Shown: positions 51,806 to 61,506, counted from the stretch's first letter. The stretch is 64,000 bases of DNA from Streptomyces sp. CB02261 (GCF_001905665.1 NZ_LIVX01000003.1:257478-321477), one strand, 5' to 3'. Numbers and translations are program-made. The notes: generated by a model not told the origin, from the letters alone.

Positions 51806-52103
51806 CCTGCGAAAACGACTCAGATGCCGGATCCCGGGAATGTGGTCTTCGGTGCGGCGGACACTCTCCCAAGAAACCAATGAGAGAGAAAGAAACCCAC
51901 CAAGCCCCACCCCTCCCCCCGCTCAGGCAGGCACTCACTCACTCGGGTGAAAAACACCAACACAGCTGGCTTTGGGGTGGGTTGCCTGCCTTACGCTCTG
52001 CCCACCTGGCATATGACCGCCAGCCTCAGACATGCGTCGGCCCCCGCCGGGAGTTGCGTTCCCAAGGCGAGGGCCTGACCACAAGGAAGTAAGAGGCTTC
52101 CCT
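51806..52103 (+). other. Long leader upstream of the helix-turn-helix gene
   Basis: 298 bases without a gene. The first half is A-rich for this genome. A perfect 9-bp inverted repeat, AGGCAGGCA (51925-51933) and TGCCTGCCT (51983-51991), encloses 49 nt with a secondary GGGTG/CACCC potential. It could be a structured 5' leader or an operator pair; promoter elements were not resolved. Confidence 0.45.
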
Positions 52104-53000
52104 ATGGGTACCAAGCAGACTAGCGCGCGCCCCCAGGCCACGTCCCGTAAGGCCGGGAAGAATCCTTCTCCGCGCACGCGTACGGCCACTCCCTGCGGTG
52201 GCGTCACGCACGACAACGTCCGCCACACCACCCGCTTCACGGTGATCGGCAACCACCTCGCCCAGCACGCCGAGCTGTCGCTGCTGGCCATCGGCCTGGC
52301 GGTACACATCCAGTCGCTCCCCAGCGGGGCATCCGTCGCCATCAAGAGCCTCGCCGCCCGCTTCCCGGAGGGGACGACCCGGATCGCCGCCGCGCTGCGC
52401 GAGCTGGAGGCCCACGGATACCTGCGCCGCACGCCCGAGCGCACCGAGGACGGACGCCTCGTCACCCGCACGGTGTCCTGCAACCGGCCGGGCCACACCG
52501 GCACCCCGGACGAGCCGAAGCCCCAGGCGCAGCCCGAGCGCCCCGCGCACCGCGAGGACAAGCCGCAGCCCAAGCGCCCCGCCCGCCGTGAGGACAAGCC
52601 GCAGCGTCGCGCCCTGCCGGCCGTGCCGCAGCCCATCTACCCCGCCCCCGAGATGCTCGCGACCGCCCTCGGGGTTCTCTCCGGCCTCCGCCGTACGGAC
52701 CCCCGCCTCCTGATCTCCGCCACGGACGCCGAACACCTCGTCCCGGGCGTCGCGGCCTGGCTGGAGCGGGACCTCACCCCCGAGGCCGTCCACGGCGCCC
52801 TGACCACCGGCCTCCCCCAGGAACCCCTGCACCGCCCGGCCGCGCTCCTGGCCCACCGCCTCACGGCCCAGCTCCCGCCCCTGCCGCTCTTCCGCACCCC
52901 GGAGACCTCGGCCACCCGACACCCCCTCCAGAACTGCGACACCTGCGACCGCGCCTACCGAGCCCCGGAACCGGGCACCTGCGCCGGCTGCACCGGCTGA
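52104..53000 (+). CDS. Helix-turn-helix (winged helix) DNA-binding protein
   Basis: 298 residues from ATG 52104 (AGAGG upstream). A basic N-terminus (KQTSARPQATSRKAGKNPS) precedes a winged helix at about 45-110: LSLLAIGLAVHIQSLPSGASVAIKSLAARFPEGTTRIAAALREL, then the wing GYLRRTPER. A Pro/Lys/Arg linker with AHREDKPQPKRP repeats follows. A helical C-terminal domain ends in a small Cys cluster (NCDTCDRAYRAPEPGTCAGC) that could bind zinc. This type is common in Streptomyces; target genes are unknown. The toxin operon starts about 110 bp downstream. Confidence 0.88.
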   Translation: MGTKQTSARPQATSRKAGKNPSPRTRTATPCGGVTHDNVRHTTRFTVIGNHLAQHAELSLLAIGLAVHIQSLPSGASVAIKSLAARFPEGTTRIAAALRELEAHGYLRRTPERTEDGRLVTRTVSCNRPGHTGTPDEPKPQAQPERPAHREDKPQPKRPARREDKPQRRALPAVPQPIYPAPEMLATALGVLSGLRRTDPRLLISATDAEHLVPGVAAWLERDLTPEAVHGALTTGLPQEPLHRPAALLAHRLTAQLPPLPLFRTPETSATRHPLQNCDTCDRAYRAPEPGTCAGCTG

Positions 53001-53076
53001 CCGGCCCCCGGCTGCGACGACCGGAAGGCCGGGACGAGACGTCCCGACCGAGGTGACAGGCTCAGGCATATGTTCG

Positions 53077-53106
53077 TTGCTCGTGTGAACGACCGCGTGG
53101 CAGCAT
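53077..53106 (+). promoter_or_regulatory. Possible leaderless promoter of the toxin operon
   Basis: TTGCTC (53077-53082) and CAGCAT (53101-53106) are separated by 18 bp, with GTG 53113 only 6 nt beyond the -10, so initiation would fall on the start codon. The match is modest. Confidence 0.4.
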
Positions 53107-53112
53107 GCGTGG

Positions 53113-53694
53113 GTGACGGAGAACGGGGACGACATACCGGAGCCTCGGCGGGTTGCGAGGCTGGCGGATCTGGCGAGCGGGTCGGCTCAGGTGGCGATGC
53201 CGGAACCGGAGGCGGCTTCGGTGACCGCCGCCGAGCAGACCGTGCCGGGGCCGGGACGTGGATCTGAGGCCGACGACGAAGTGACGACGGCACGCCGCCG
53301 GTTTGCGCGTTTGCTGGGGGAGTTCCGGCGTACCGCCGTCCTCGTGCCGTTCGACGCGCAGGACAGTCTCTGGACCGCCGACTTCAACGGGGTCCGGTGG
53401 ATCTGCGCGTTCTCGGACGAGGAGGCGCTCGCGCGGTTCGCGGTCGCGCGGGGCGAGGCCGGCCGGGAGTGGTCGTACCGGACGATCCTGGGCGCGCGGC
53501 TGCTCGACGTGATGGTGCCGATGCTGCCCGGCCCTGCCGGGGTCGCGCTGGACGCGGGCAGTACGGACGGGGCGCTGTTTCCGCCGGTGGCGGGGATCGT
53601 CCCGGACGAGGTGGCGGTGGACCTCGGAGGGGCCGGGACCGGGGCCGAGGCCGGGACCGGAGCTGGGACAGGGACGGGGGCGGGGGCACGATGA
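53113..53694 (+). CDS. SseB-like protein, first gene of the toxin operon
   Basis: 193 residues. A variable N-terminus (about 1-55) precedes an SseB-type domain: RRTAVLVPFDAQDSLWTADFNGVRWICAFSDEEALARFAVARG (about 70-112) and VALDAGSTDGALFPPVAGIV. The tail is an Ala/Gly/Thr low-complexity run (GTGAEAGTGAGTGTGAG). SseB-like domains accompany type VII-type secretion and polymorphic-toxin genes in actinobacteria, possibly as chaperones. The start is GTG 53113. The stop overlaps the next gene (ATGA), so expression is coupled. Confidence 0.85.
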   Translation: MTENGDDIPEPRRVARLADLASGSAQVAMPEPEAASVTAAEQTVPGPGRGSEADDEVTTARRRFARLLGEFRRTAVLVPFDAQDSLWTADFNGVRWICAFSDEEALARFAVARGEAGREWSYRTILGARLLDVMVPMLPGPAGVALDAGSTDGALFPPVAGIVPDEVAVDLGGAGTGAEAGTGAGTGTGAGAR

Positions 53695-54338
53695 GTGGGA
53701 ACGAGCCTGATTTCGCGGCGCCGGCGGCGGCGCTCGCGGAGATAGCGAAGGGCATCGACCTGGCGCACGCCGAGCTGAAGGAGCTCGGCATGACCGGTGA
53801 GGCGTCGGCGGGGCGGGGGTTCTCCGATCTGACCCTGTCGGGCGTGGAGTTGGGGCACGGCGGATTGACGGCGGAGTTCGACACGTTCTGCTCCCGGTGG
53901 GAGTGGGGCGTCCGCGCGCTGGCGATGCGGGGGAACGGCTTCGCGCAGGCGGTCGGCCTGTCGGCGGGCTCGTTCGCGGAGCAGGAGCGGTACATCAAGG
54001 ACGCGTTCAAGATCGGCGTGAACTCCCTCAACGGGAACCCGCACCTGTCCGAGGACGACGTCAAGAAGATGAGCTGGGAGACCATCCGCGACCAGCACAC
54101 CTGGGACGACGCGGACTTCAGCCCGGAGTCGTTCACCGATGCCCACCAGGACGTGAAGCAGACCTGGCAGAACACCGGCTACGACGTCATGGACGCGAAG
54201 CTGGACTCGATGGAGCGGTCCGGACTGATCGACCCGGCGATGCGGGCCCGGATGGACGAACAGCTCAAGGACGGCCTCGACCCTGATCAGGCGACCGTCG
54301 ACCAGGCCGAGCAGCCGCGGTGGGGGGAGAGCCGCTGA
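53691..54338 (+). CDS. Putative secretion partner of the toxin, WXG100/ESX-like helical protein
   Basis: 215 residues, mostly helical, with N-terminal helices LAEIAKGIDLAHAELKELG and FDTFCSRWEWGVRALAMRGNGFAQAVGLSAGSFAEQE carrying a WEW motif near residue 70. This matches the two-helix architecture of actinobacterial ESX/WXG-type cargo partners, with a C-terminal extension (YDVMDAKLDSMERSGLIDPAMRARMDEQL). It overlaps the SseB-like gene by 4 bp and its stop overlaps the toxin start (TGATG). The probable role is a co-secreted partner or chaperone of the RHS toxin. Confidence 0.8.
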   Translation: MSGNEPDFAAPAAALAEIAKGIDLAHAELKELGMTGEASAGRGFSDLTLSGVELGHGGLTAEFDTFCSRWEWGVRALAMRGNGFAQAVGLSAGSFAEQERYIKDAFKIGVNSLNGNPHLSEDDVKKMSWETIRDQHTWDDADFSPESFTDAHQDVKQTWQNTGYDVMDAKLDSMERSGLIDPAMRARMDEQLKDGLDPDQATVDQAEQPRWGESR

Positions 54339-57300
54339 TGGTGGACTGGGGTGGGCTGGCCGACAAGATCGGTGACGGTGTCGACAAGGGCATCGACAAG
54401 ATCGGTGAGGGCGTCGACAAGGCCAAGGAGGGCCTCGGCGAAGGCATCGACTATGTGACCGACAAGACCGGCCAGGGCCTGGACAAGATCGGCGCGCACG
54501 ACATCGCGGACGCCGTCGAGGACTGGGGCGACGAGACCGCCTCCTCCCTCGGCGCGCAGGTCGGGGAGCAGCAGCTCGGGCAGACCGAGGAGGCGAACGA
54601 GCTCATCCACGGCAAGCCGGAGAAGATCGCTGAAACGGTGAAGAACCTGCGGGACTTCCAGCGGGCGTTCGACCTGGTCGGCAGCGGGATGAAGCAGCTG
54701 GACTCCGGCCACTGGAAGGGCGAGGCCGCCGACGCGTTCCGGGAGAGGTTCCAGACCCTGCCGACGGACTGGCTGCGCGCGGCGGACGCGATGGAGAGCG
54801 CGGCCAAGGCCCTGGAGACGTACTCCCAGGCGGTGATGAGCGCGCAGGGCAAGGCGCGTGAGGCGATCGCCCTGTACAAGGAGGGCGACAGTGACTCCAA
54901 GGCGGCCGTCGACTCGTACAACAAGAAGGTCGACGCCTACAACGCGGCCCGCACCGGCGACAGTCCGCTGCCGGACCCGGGACCCTTCTCCGACCCTGGC
55001 AAGGCCAAGCGGCAGCGCGCCCAGGAGATCCTGAACGACGCGCGCAAGGCACGCAACGAGTCCGGGGACACCGCGAAGGCAGCCGTCAGCGCCGCCCTCG
55101 CCCACGCACCGCAGGAGCCGACGGGCCGCGAGCGGCTCAAGCTGGAGCTGATGGACCACGGCATGGCCCAGGGCTTCGAGCTGGCCCACTTCGGCGGGGG
55201 CATCGTCAAGGGCTCAGCCGGCCTGATCAACTTCGTCCGGTCGGTGAACCCGACGGACCCGTACAACCTCACGCACCCGGCGGAGTACTACAAGGGCGTC
55301 AACATGACGCTCGCCGGTCTGGTGTCCACGGCGGCGAACCCGGACAGGGCGCTGAAGAACGCCTGGGACGCGGCGAAGGGCGACCCGTCGGAGTTCCTGG
55401 GGAGGCTGGTGCCGGAGCTGATCGGGACGAAGGGCGCGGGGCTCGCGCGCACCGGCGCACGGGTCGGGCTGAACGGCACGAAGCACGTGCCCGACGGCAC
55501 GAAGCCGGGCGGGACCCGCGGGGATCAGGAGAAGGATCCGGCCACCGCCTGCAAGAAGGAGAGCGAGACGGCGTGCAAGAAGGACCCCGTCGACATCGCC
55601 GCAGGCCGGGTGCTGCTGCCGCAGACCGACATATCCCTGCCGGGCTCGCTTCCCCTCGTCTTCCGGCGCACCTTCGACTCCTCGCGCCGCTCAGGGCGGT
55701 GGTTCGGCCCGACGTGGTCGAGCACGGTGGACCAGAGGCTGGAGATCGACTCGGAAGGTGTCGTCTTCAGCTGTGACGAGGGCAGTCTCCTCGCCTATCC
55801 CCATCCCGCGCCCGGCGTCCCGGTCATGCCCACCCATGGCCGCCGGTGGCCGCTCGACCGGGTCGAGGACGGCTACACCCTCACCGATCCCGACACCGGA
55901 ACGGTCCGGCACTTCGTCGAGCACGCCGACGGCCTCGCGCTCCTGGCGCAGATCGACGACCGCAACGGCCGCTGGATCACCTTCGAACACGACGGGACGG
56001 GCGCCCCGACGGCGATCGTCCACCACGGCGGCTACCACCTGAAGCTCACCACGAGCGAAGGGCGAATAACCGCCCTCCATCTGGCGGAGGCGGCGGCGGA
56101 CGGCTCCGACCAGGAGATCCTGCGCTACGGCTACACCGACGGGCACCTGACGAAGGTCACGAACTCGTCGGGGCGGCCCGTCCGGTTCGGTTGCGATGCG
56201 TTCGGTCGCATCACGTCGTGGACGGATACCAACGGCCACCGTTTCGACTACGTCTACGACGACCAGGACCGCTGCACCTACCAGTCGGGCACGAACGGCC
56301 ACCTCGAAACGACCTTCACCTGGGACGACGTCGACCCGGCCACCGGCCTGCGCATGACCACCCTCACCGACGGCCTGGGGCACACCCAGCGGCACCTGAT
56401 CAACGATCGCGCCCAGGTCGTCGCCGAGATCGACGCGCTGGGCGCGGTCACCCGCTACGAGTACGACCGTCACCACCGCCTGTTGTCCCACACCGACCCG
56501 CTGGGCCACGTCAGTCGTGTCACCTACGACGAACACGGCCGGCCGACCCGGGTAGACCGCTCGGACGGACGCCAGGCGCGGGCCGAGTACGACGAGAAGG
56601 GGTTCCCCGTACGCGTCATCGGTGCGGACGGCAACGCCGTGCGCCAGACCTTCGACGCGCGTGGCAACCGCACGACGGTCACCGAACCGACCGGTGCGAC
56701 GACGCACTACGCATACGACGCGTCGGGGCACATGTCTTCTATAACCGACGCCCTGGGCAACAGCTGGACCGTACGGTGTGACAAGGCGGGGCTGGTCGTC
56801 TCCTTCACCGACCCCCTCGGCGCGACCACGCGGTACGTGCGCGACGCGTTCGGCCGTCCGGTGACCGTGGTGGACGAGCTCGGAGCGACCACCAGCTTCG
56901 AGTGGACGGTCGAAGGGAAACTCGCACGGCGCGTCGACGCCGACCGCAGCGAACAGCGCTGGACGTACGACGGTGAGGGCAACCGCGTCAGCCACACGGA
57001 CGCCCTGGGCGGAGTCACCGCATACGAGTACGCGGACTTCGATCTACTGGCGCGCCGGACCGATCCGGACGGAGCACGGTACGCGTTCGACTACGACTCG
57101 AACCTGCGCCTGACCGCGGTCACCGATCCGCGGGGACTGACGTGGACCTACGCGTACGATCCCGTCGGCCGGGCCGTGAGCGAGACCGACTTCGACGGTC
57201 GGACGCTCAGATACACGTACGATCCGGACGGCCGACTCACGTCCCGGACCAACGGTCTGGCACAGACGATCCGGTACGAACACAACCCTCTGGGCCAGGT

Positions 57301-58978
57301 CGTGCTCAAGGACGTCGTCGGCACCGTCACCACGTTCGAGTACGACATCTTCGACGAGCTGGCACAGGCGACCGGCGCCGACACCACGCTCACACGGATG
57401 AGGGATCGTTACGGACGTCTCGAGTCGGAGACCGTGAACGGCCGCACGGTCACCTTCGAGCACGACGTCCTGGGCCGCCGAACCGGGAGGACGACCCCCA
57501 CCGGGGCGGTCAGTACGTGGACGTACGATCCGGCGGGGCGCAGAACCTCCCTCACGACCTCGGGGCGCACCGTCACGTTCGCTTACGACGCCGCGGGTCA
57601 GGAACTGGCCCGTCACGTCGGAGGGAACATCGCCCTCAGGCACACCTTCGACGACATGGGGCGTTGCAAGGACCAACAGGTCGTGGGCGGCGGCCACACC
57701 CTGCTGCGGCGCGCCTACGACTATCGGGAGGACGGCAGCCTCGCCGGCATCGACGACCTGCTCACCGGTTCCCGTCGCTTCGACCTCGACCCGATCGGGC
57801 GAGTGACGACGGTCCGCGCGGAGAACTGGACCGAGGAATACGTCTACGACGCGGCGGGAAACCTGAGCACGGCCTCCTGGCCCGAGTCCCACCCCGGTCA
57901 GGAAGCCACCGGGGCTCGTAGCTACACCGGGACACGGATCTCCCGTGCCGGCAGCGTCCGTTACGAGTACGACGCACAGGGGCGGACCGTCCTTCGCCAG
58001 AAGACCCGACTGTCACGCAAAGCCGATACGTGGCAGTACGCATGGGATGCGGAGGACCGCCTCGTATCGGTGACCACCCCCGAAGGAGCCCTGTGGCGGT
58101 ACCGCTACGACGCGCTGGGCCGCCGCATCGCGAAGCAGCGTCTCTCGGGCGACGGACGCACCGTGCTGGAGGAGATCACATTCACCTGGGACGGCGTCAC
58201 GTTGTGCGAGGAGACCAGCCAGGGCACCGACTCTGCGCACGCCGTCATCCTCACCTGGGATCATGACGAGTTCCGGCCACTGGCCCAGACGGAGCGCATC
58301 GCACGGCGGGACGCTCCGCAGGAGACGGTCGACGAGCGGTTCTTCGCCATCGTCACCGACCTTGTGGGCAGCCCGACCGAACTCGTCGAAGAGTCCGGAG
58401 CTCTTGCGTGGCGCAGCCGCCGCACGCTGTGGGGCACCACGACATGGGCGTCGGACAGCACCGCTTACACCCCGCTGCGCTTCCCCGGGCAGTATTTCGA
58501 TCCCGAAAGTCTGCTGCACTACAACTACTTCCGCTACTACGACCCTGACGTCTCGCACTATGTGAGTCCGGATCCGATCGGCTTGGAGGGCGGCCCGAAT
58601 AACCGCTGGTACGGCCCCAATCCGTACACGTGGATGGACCCCCTCGGGCTGGCGCTCTGCCGGGCGAAACCGAGGCTGGAGGACGGCAATGCCAAGCAGG
58701 GGTGGCGGCACATCGATGAACGGCACATCAGCGGTACGGCCAAGGGCGGGCACGGAGATCTCATGCCTCCCACCACGACGCGCGCGCAGGTAGAGGCAGC
58801 GGCGGAGAAAATGGTGGAGAAGGGCAACCGCATCTCCGATCCGAACAACCAGTACCAGACCTTCGAAAAGCGCATGACGGTCAATGGCATGCGGGCCAAT
58901 TACCGTCTGGTCGTGGACTCCACCGACGGAAATCGTGTCGTCACCTTCTTCCCCATAGGAAAGAGCTACAGACCGTGA
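54338..58978 (+). CDS. WXG-type RHS polymorphic toxin
   Basis: 1546 residues from ATG 54338, overlapping the previous stop. Order: helical N-terminal leader with KIGEGVDKAKEG-like repeats (1-55); WXG domain with HWKGEAADAF (WKG at 126-128), coupling it to type VII secretion; Cys/Lys-rich linker; DUF6531-type start of the RHS shell at about 416 (DPVDIAAGRVLLPQ); many YD repeats (about 450-1385); the RHS core YDPDVSHYVSPDPIGLEGG ending DPLGLA (about 1390-1440). The last ~105 residues are the toxin tip, with RHIDERHI and VVTFFPIG. The following small gene overlaps its stop and probably encodes immunity. Confidence 0.93.
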   Translation: MVDWGGLADKIGDGVDKGIDKIGEGVDKAKEGLGEGIDYVTDKTGQGLDKIGAHDIADAVEDWGDETASSLGAQVGEQQLGQTEEANELIHGKPEKIAETVKNLRDFQRAFDLVGSGMKQLDSGHWKGEAADAFRERFQTLPTDWLRAADAMESAAKALETYSQAVMSAQGKAREAIALYKEGDSDSKAAVDSYNKKVDAYNAARTGDSPLPDPGPFSDPGKAKRQRAQEILNDARKARNESGDTAKAAVSAALAHAPQEPTGRERLKLELMDHGMAQGFELAHFGGGIVKGSAGLINFVRSVNPTDPYNLTHPAEYYKGVNMTLAGLVSTAANPDRALKNAWDAAKGDPSEFLGRLVPELIGTKGAGLARTGARVGLNGTKHVPDGTKPGGTRGDQEKDPATACKKESETACKKDPVDIAAGRVLLPQTDISLPGSLPLVFRRTFDSSRRSGRWFGPTWSSTVDQRLEIDSEGVVFSCDEGSLLAYPHPAPGVPVMPTHGRRWPLDRVEDGYTLTDPDTGTVRHFVEHADGLALLAQIDDRNGRWITFEHDGTGAPTAIVHHGGYHLKLTTSEGRITALHLAEAAADGSDQEILRYGYTDGHLTKVTNSSGRPVRFGCDAFGRITSWTDTNGHRFDYVYDDQDRCTYQSGTNGHLETTFTWDDVDPATGLRMTTLTDGLGHTQRHLINDRAQVVAEIDALGAVTRYEYDRHHRLLSHTDPLGHVSRVTYDEHGRPTRVDRSDGRQARAEYDEKGFPVRVIGADGNAVRQTFDARGNRTTVTEPTGATTHYAYDASGHMSSITDALGNSWTVRCDKAGLVVSFTDPLGATTRYVRDAFGRPVTVVDELGATTSFEWTVEGKLARRVDADRSEQRWTYDGEGNRVSHTDALGGVTAYEYADFDLLARRTDPDGARYAFDYDSNLRLTAVTDPRGLTWTYAYDPVGRAVSETDFDGRTLRYTYDPDGRLTSRTNGLAQTIRYEHNPLGQVVLKDVVGTVTTFEYDIFDELAQATGADTTLTRMRDRYGRLESETVNGRTVTFEHDVLGRRTGRTTPTGAVSTWTYDPAGRRTSLTTSGRTVTFAYDAAGQELARHVGGNIALRHTFDDMGRCKDQQVVGGGHTLLRRAYDYREDGSLAGIDDLLTGSRRFDLDPIGRVTTVRAENWTEEYVYDAAGNLSTASWPESHPGQEATGARSYTGTRISRAGSVRYEYDAQGRTVLRQKTRLSRKADTWQYAWDAEDRLVSVTTPEGALWRYRYDALGRRIAKQRLSGDGRTVLEEITFTWDGVTLCEETSQGTDSAHAVILTWDHDEFRPLAQTERIARRDAPQETVDERFFAIVTDLVGSPTELVEESGALAWRSRRTLWGTTTWASDSTAYTPLRFPGQYFDPESLLHYNYFRYYDPDVSHYVSPDPIGLEGGPNNRWYGPNPYTWMDPLGLALCRAKPRLEDGNAKQGWRHIDERHISGTAKGGHGDLMPPTTTRAQVEAAAEKMVEKGNRISDPNNQYQTFEKRMTVNGMRANYRLVVDSTDGNRVVTFFPIGKSYRP

Positions 58979-59415
58979 TCAGGATGACCTTCACCGTGCG
59001 CCCCGATCAGGGCGAGGCCAGCGACTTCGACCTCGGTGATATCACGTGCGTGGGTGAGAGCGGCTCGGTGAGTTCGGCGGGCCAGGTCCCCGACCAGGGG
59101 ATGATGATCTACCTGTCGGTTCCCCTCCTCCTCGACTCGCTCCGGCCGCTCCTCACCGGGGAGAGGAAGGCGGTTTCGTTCGTGGGTACGGACACGTCGT
59201 TCCGGCTCGACTTCCGGCGTGATCGCAAGGGAGTCGTCTCGGTCTCGGCGAAGAGGACGGCGCTGGGGACATGCACGCGGGAAGAGCTCGCGGACGCGGT
59301 TCTCCGGGCTGCTCGGGAGCTGGAGGAAGAGGGCCTTTCGGAACTTCCCGCCGGGGGCGGCGCGAGAGGTGATTTCGACTCCTCGATGGAGAGGTTCCGC
59401 GCGTCGGTGACGTGA
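58975..59415 (+). CDS. Putative immunity protein for the RHS toxin
   Basis: 146 residues from GTG 58975, whose GTGA overlaps the toxin stop. It predicts an alpha/beta soluble protein: strands IRMTFTVRPD and FDLGDITCVGE, a helix DSLRPLLTGER, strands KAVSFVGTDTSFRLDF and GVVSVSAKRTAL, and a helix REELADAVLRAARELEEEG. No signal peptide or membrane helix is visible. A small cytosolic gene directly after an RHS toxin tip is the classic immunity position. No Imm family was recognised. A strong terminator follows. Confidence 0.78.
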   Translation: MIRMTFTVRPDQGEASDFDLGDITCVGESGSVSSAGQVPDQGMMIYLSVPLLLDSLRPLLTGERKAVSFVGTDTSFRLDFRRDRKGVVSVSAKRTALGTCTREELADAVLRAARELEEEGLSELPAGGGARGDFDSSMERFRASVT

Positions 59416-59452
59416 GACGCAGGGGGCCGACCCAGTCGGTGCGGCCGCCACG

Positions 59453-59490
59453 CGAAGGGCCCGGAATCCGAGTGGATTCCGGGCCCTTCG
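59453..59490. terminator. Bidirectional terminator between the toxin operon and aspS
   Basis: A perfect 17-bp stem (59453-59469 with 59474-59490) closes the tetraloop GAGT. It sits between convergent stops at 59415 and 59506. Confidence 0.9.
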
Positions 59491-59505
59491 AGTGAGCGCG
59501 TGTGC

Positions 59506-61335
59506 TTAGCGGGCCGCGTCCGGGTGGACCGCTTCCGTCACCGGGCGGTCGTCCGCCTGCTTCTCCGTGACCTTCTTCTCCACCGGCTTGCGCAGCTGGA
59601 GGTTCAGCTCGCGCAGGCGGGACTCGTCGAGTTCCGTCGGGGCGCCCATCAGGAGGTCCTGGGCGTTGCCGTTCAGCGGGAAGGCGATGGTCTCGCGGAT
59701 GTTGGGCTCGTCGGCGAGGAGCATCACGATGCGGTCGACGCCCGGGGCGATGCCGCCGTGCGGCGGGGCGCCGTACTCGAAGGCGCGGAGCATGCCCGCG
59801 AACTCGTGCTCGACGGTCTCCTTCGAGTAGCCCGCGATCTCGAAGGCCTTGAACATGATCTCGGGCTCGTGGTTCCGGATGGCGCCGGAGGAGAGCTCGA
59901 TGCCGTTGCAGACGATGTCGTACTGCCAGCCGAGGACGTCCAGCGGGTCCTGGGTCTCCAGGGCCTCAAGGCCGCCCTGCGGCATGGAGAACGGGTTGTG
60001 CGAGAAGTCGATCTTGCCGGTCTCCTCGTCCTTCTCGTACATCGGGAAGTCCACGATCCACGCGAAGCGGAAGACGTTCTCCTCGAACTGGCCGGCGCGC
60101 TTGGCAGCCTCGACGCGGACCGGGCCCATGATCTTCGAGACCTCGTCGAAGTCGCCGGCGCCGAAGAAGATCGCGTGGCCGGGCTCCAGACCGAGGCGCT
60201 CGGTCAGGACCTTGACGTTCTCCTCGGTGAGGAACTTGGCGATCGGGCCGGTCAGGGCGTTGCCCTCGCCGACGCGGACCCAGGCCAGGCCCTTCGCGCC
60301 GAGGGAGACCGCGAAGTCGCCGAGCTGGTCGAAGAACTTGCGCGGCTGGTCGCCCGTGTTCGGGACGGCGAGCGCGCGGACGTGCTTGCCGGCGAAGGCC
60401 TTGAACTCCGAGGCCTCGAAGACGTCGGAGATGTCGACGAGTTCGAGGGACGTGCGCAGGTCCGGCTTGTCGTTGCCGTACTTCAGCATCGACTCGCGGA
60501 ACGGGATCCGCGGGAACGGGGAGGTGACGTGGCGCCCGCCGCCGAACTCCTCGAAGAGCTCCGTCATGAGCTTCTCGATCGGCTGGAAGACGTCCTCCTG
60601 CTCGACGAAGCTCATCTCGACGTCGAGCTGGTAGAACTCGCCCGGCGAGCGGTCCGCGCGGGCGTCCTCGTCGCGGAAGCAGGGCGCGATCTGGAAGTAC
60701 CGGTCGAAGCCGGAGATCATCAGCAGCTGCTTGAACTGCTGCGGCGCCTGCGGCAGCGCGTAGAACTTGCCCGGGTTGAGACGGGACGGGACGACGAAGT
60801 CGCGGGCGCCCTCGGGGGAGGTCGCGGCGAGGATCGGGGTCGCCATCTCGTTGAAGCCGAGGGCCACCATCTTGGAGCGGATGGAGGCGATGACGGCGGA
60901 CCGCAGCATGATGTTGCGGTGCATGCGCTCGCGGCGCAGGTCGAGGAAGCGGTACTCCAGGCGCCGCTCCTCGTTGACGCCGTCGTCGGCGTTGATGGTG
61001 AAGGGGATCTGCTTCGCGGCGCCCAGGACCTCGACCTCGGCGGCCTCGATCTCGATCTCGCCGGTGGCGAGCTCCGGGTTGACGTTCTCCGCGCCGCGGG
61101 AGACGACCTTGCCGTCCACGCGGACGACGGTCTCCTTCGTCAGCTTGTCGAGGACCTCCGCCGCGGCGGTGCCGGGGCGGGCGACGAGCTGCGTGATGCC
61201 GTAGTGGTCGCGCAGATCGATGAAGAGGATGCCGCCCAGGTCGCGCCGATTGTGCAGCCAGCCGCTCAGCCGGACGTCGGTGCCGACGTCAGAGGCGCGG
61301 AGCTCGCCGCAGGTGTGGGACCTGTACCGATGCAT
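59506..61335 (-). CDS. aspS: Aspartyl-tRNA synthetase
   Basis: 609 residues, the bacterial type: OB-fold anticodon domain ([20 protein letters not shown]), class II catalytic core with motif 2 [19 protein letters not shown], a large GAD insertion (about 290-420), and motif 3 [21 protein letters not shown]. It charges tRNA-Asp. The residue after RRD is Leu, whereas the His present in some non-discriminating enzymes is absent. ATG 61335 starts it. Divergent from the phosphatase gene across 171 bp. Confidence 0.97.
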   Translation of the reverse strand: MHRYRSHTCGELRASDVGTDVRLSGWLHNRRDLGGILFIDLRDHYGITQLVARPGTAAAEVLDKLTKETVVRVDGKVVSRGAENVNPELATGEIEIEAAEVEVLGAAKQIPFTINADDGVNEERRLEYRFLDLRRERMHRNIMLRSAVIASIRSKMVALGFNEMATPILAATSPEGARDFVVPSRLNPGKFYALPQAPQQFKQLLMISGFDRYFQIAPCFRDEDARADRSPGEFYQLDVEMSFVEQEDVFQPIEKLMTELFEEFGGGRHVTSPFPRIPFRESMLKYGNDKPDLRTSLELVDISDVFEASEFKAFAGKHVRALAVPNTGDQPRKFFDQLGDFAVSLGAKGLAWVRVGEGNALTGPIAKFLTEENVKVLTERLGLEPGHAIFFGAGDFDEVSKIMGPVRVEAAKRAGQFEENVFRFAWIVDFPMYEKDEETGKIDFSHNPFSMPQGGLEALETQDPLDVLGWQYDIVCNGIELSSGAIRNHEPEIMFKAFEIAGYSKETVEHEFAGMLRAFEYGAPPHGGIAPGVDRIVMLLADEPNIRETIAFPLNGNAQDLLMGAPTELDESRLRELNLQLRKPVEKKVTEKQADDRPVTEAVHPDAAR

Positions 61336-61506
61336 CGTCGTTCATCCAGTCTTCGGGATTCGTGGGTCGTGGGCCGCCGCCCTGCGCCCCTGTCACGGAT
61401 GTCACAGGACACGCGGGCAGACCCACCCAGAGTACCGGCCGGGCCGACATCGCTTTTCGAATAGTCTCGGTGGCGACCTGCTGTCCGATATTCATAAAGT
61501 AGGGCA

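Noticed and set aside
59500..61464. 654-codon plus-strand frame opposite aspS
   Set aside because: Low-complexity Leu/Val/Glu/Asp shadow of an essential gene.
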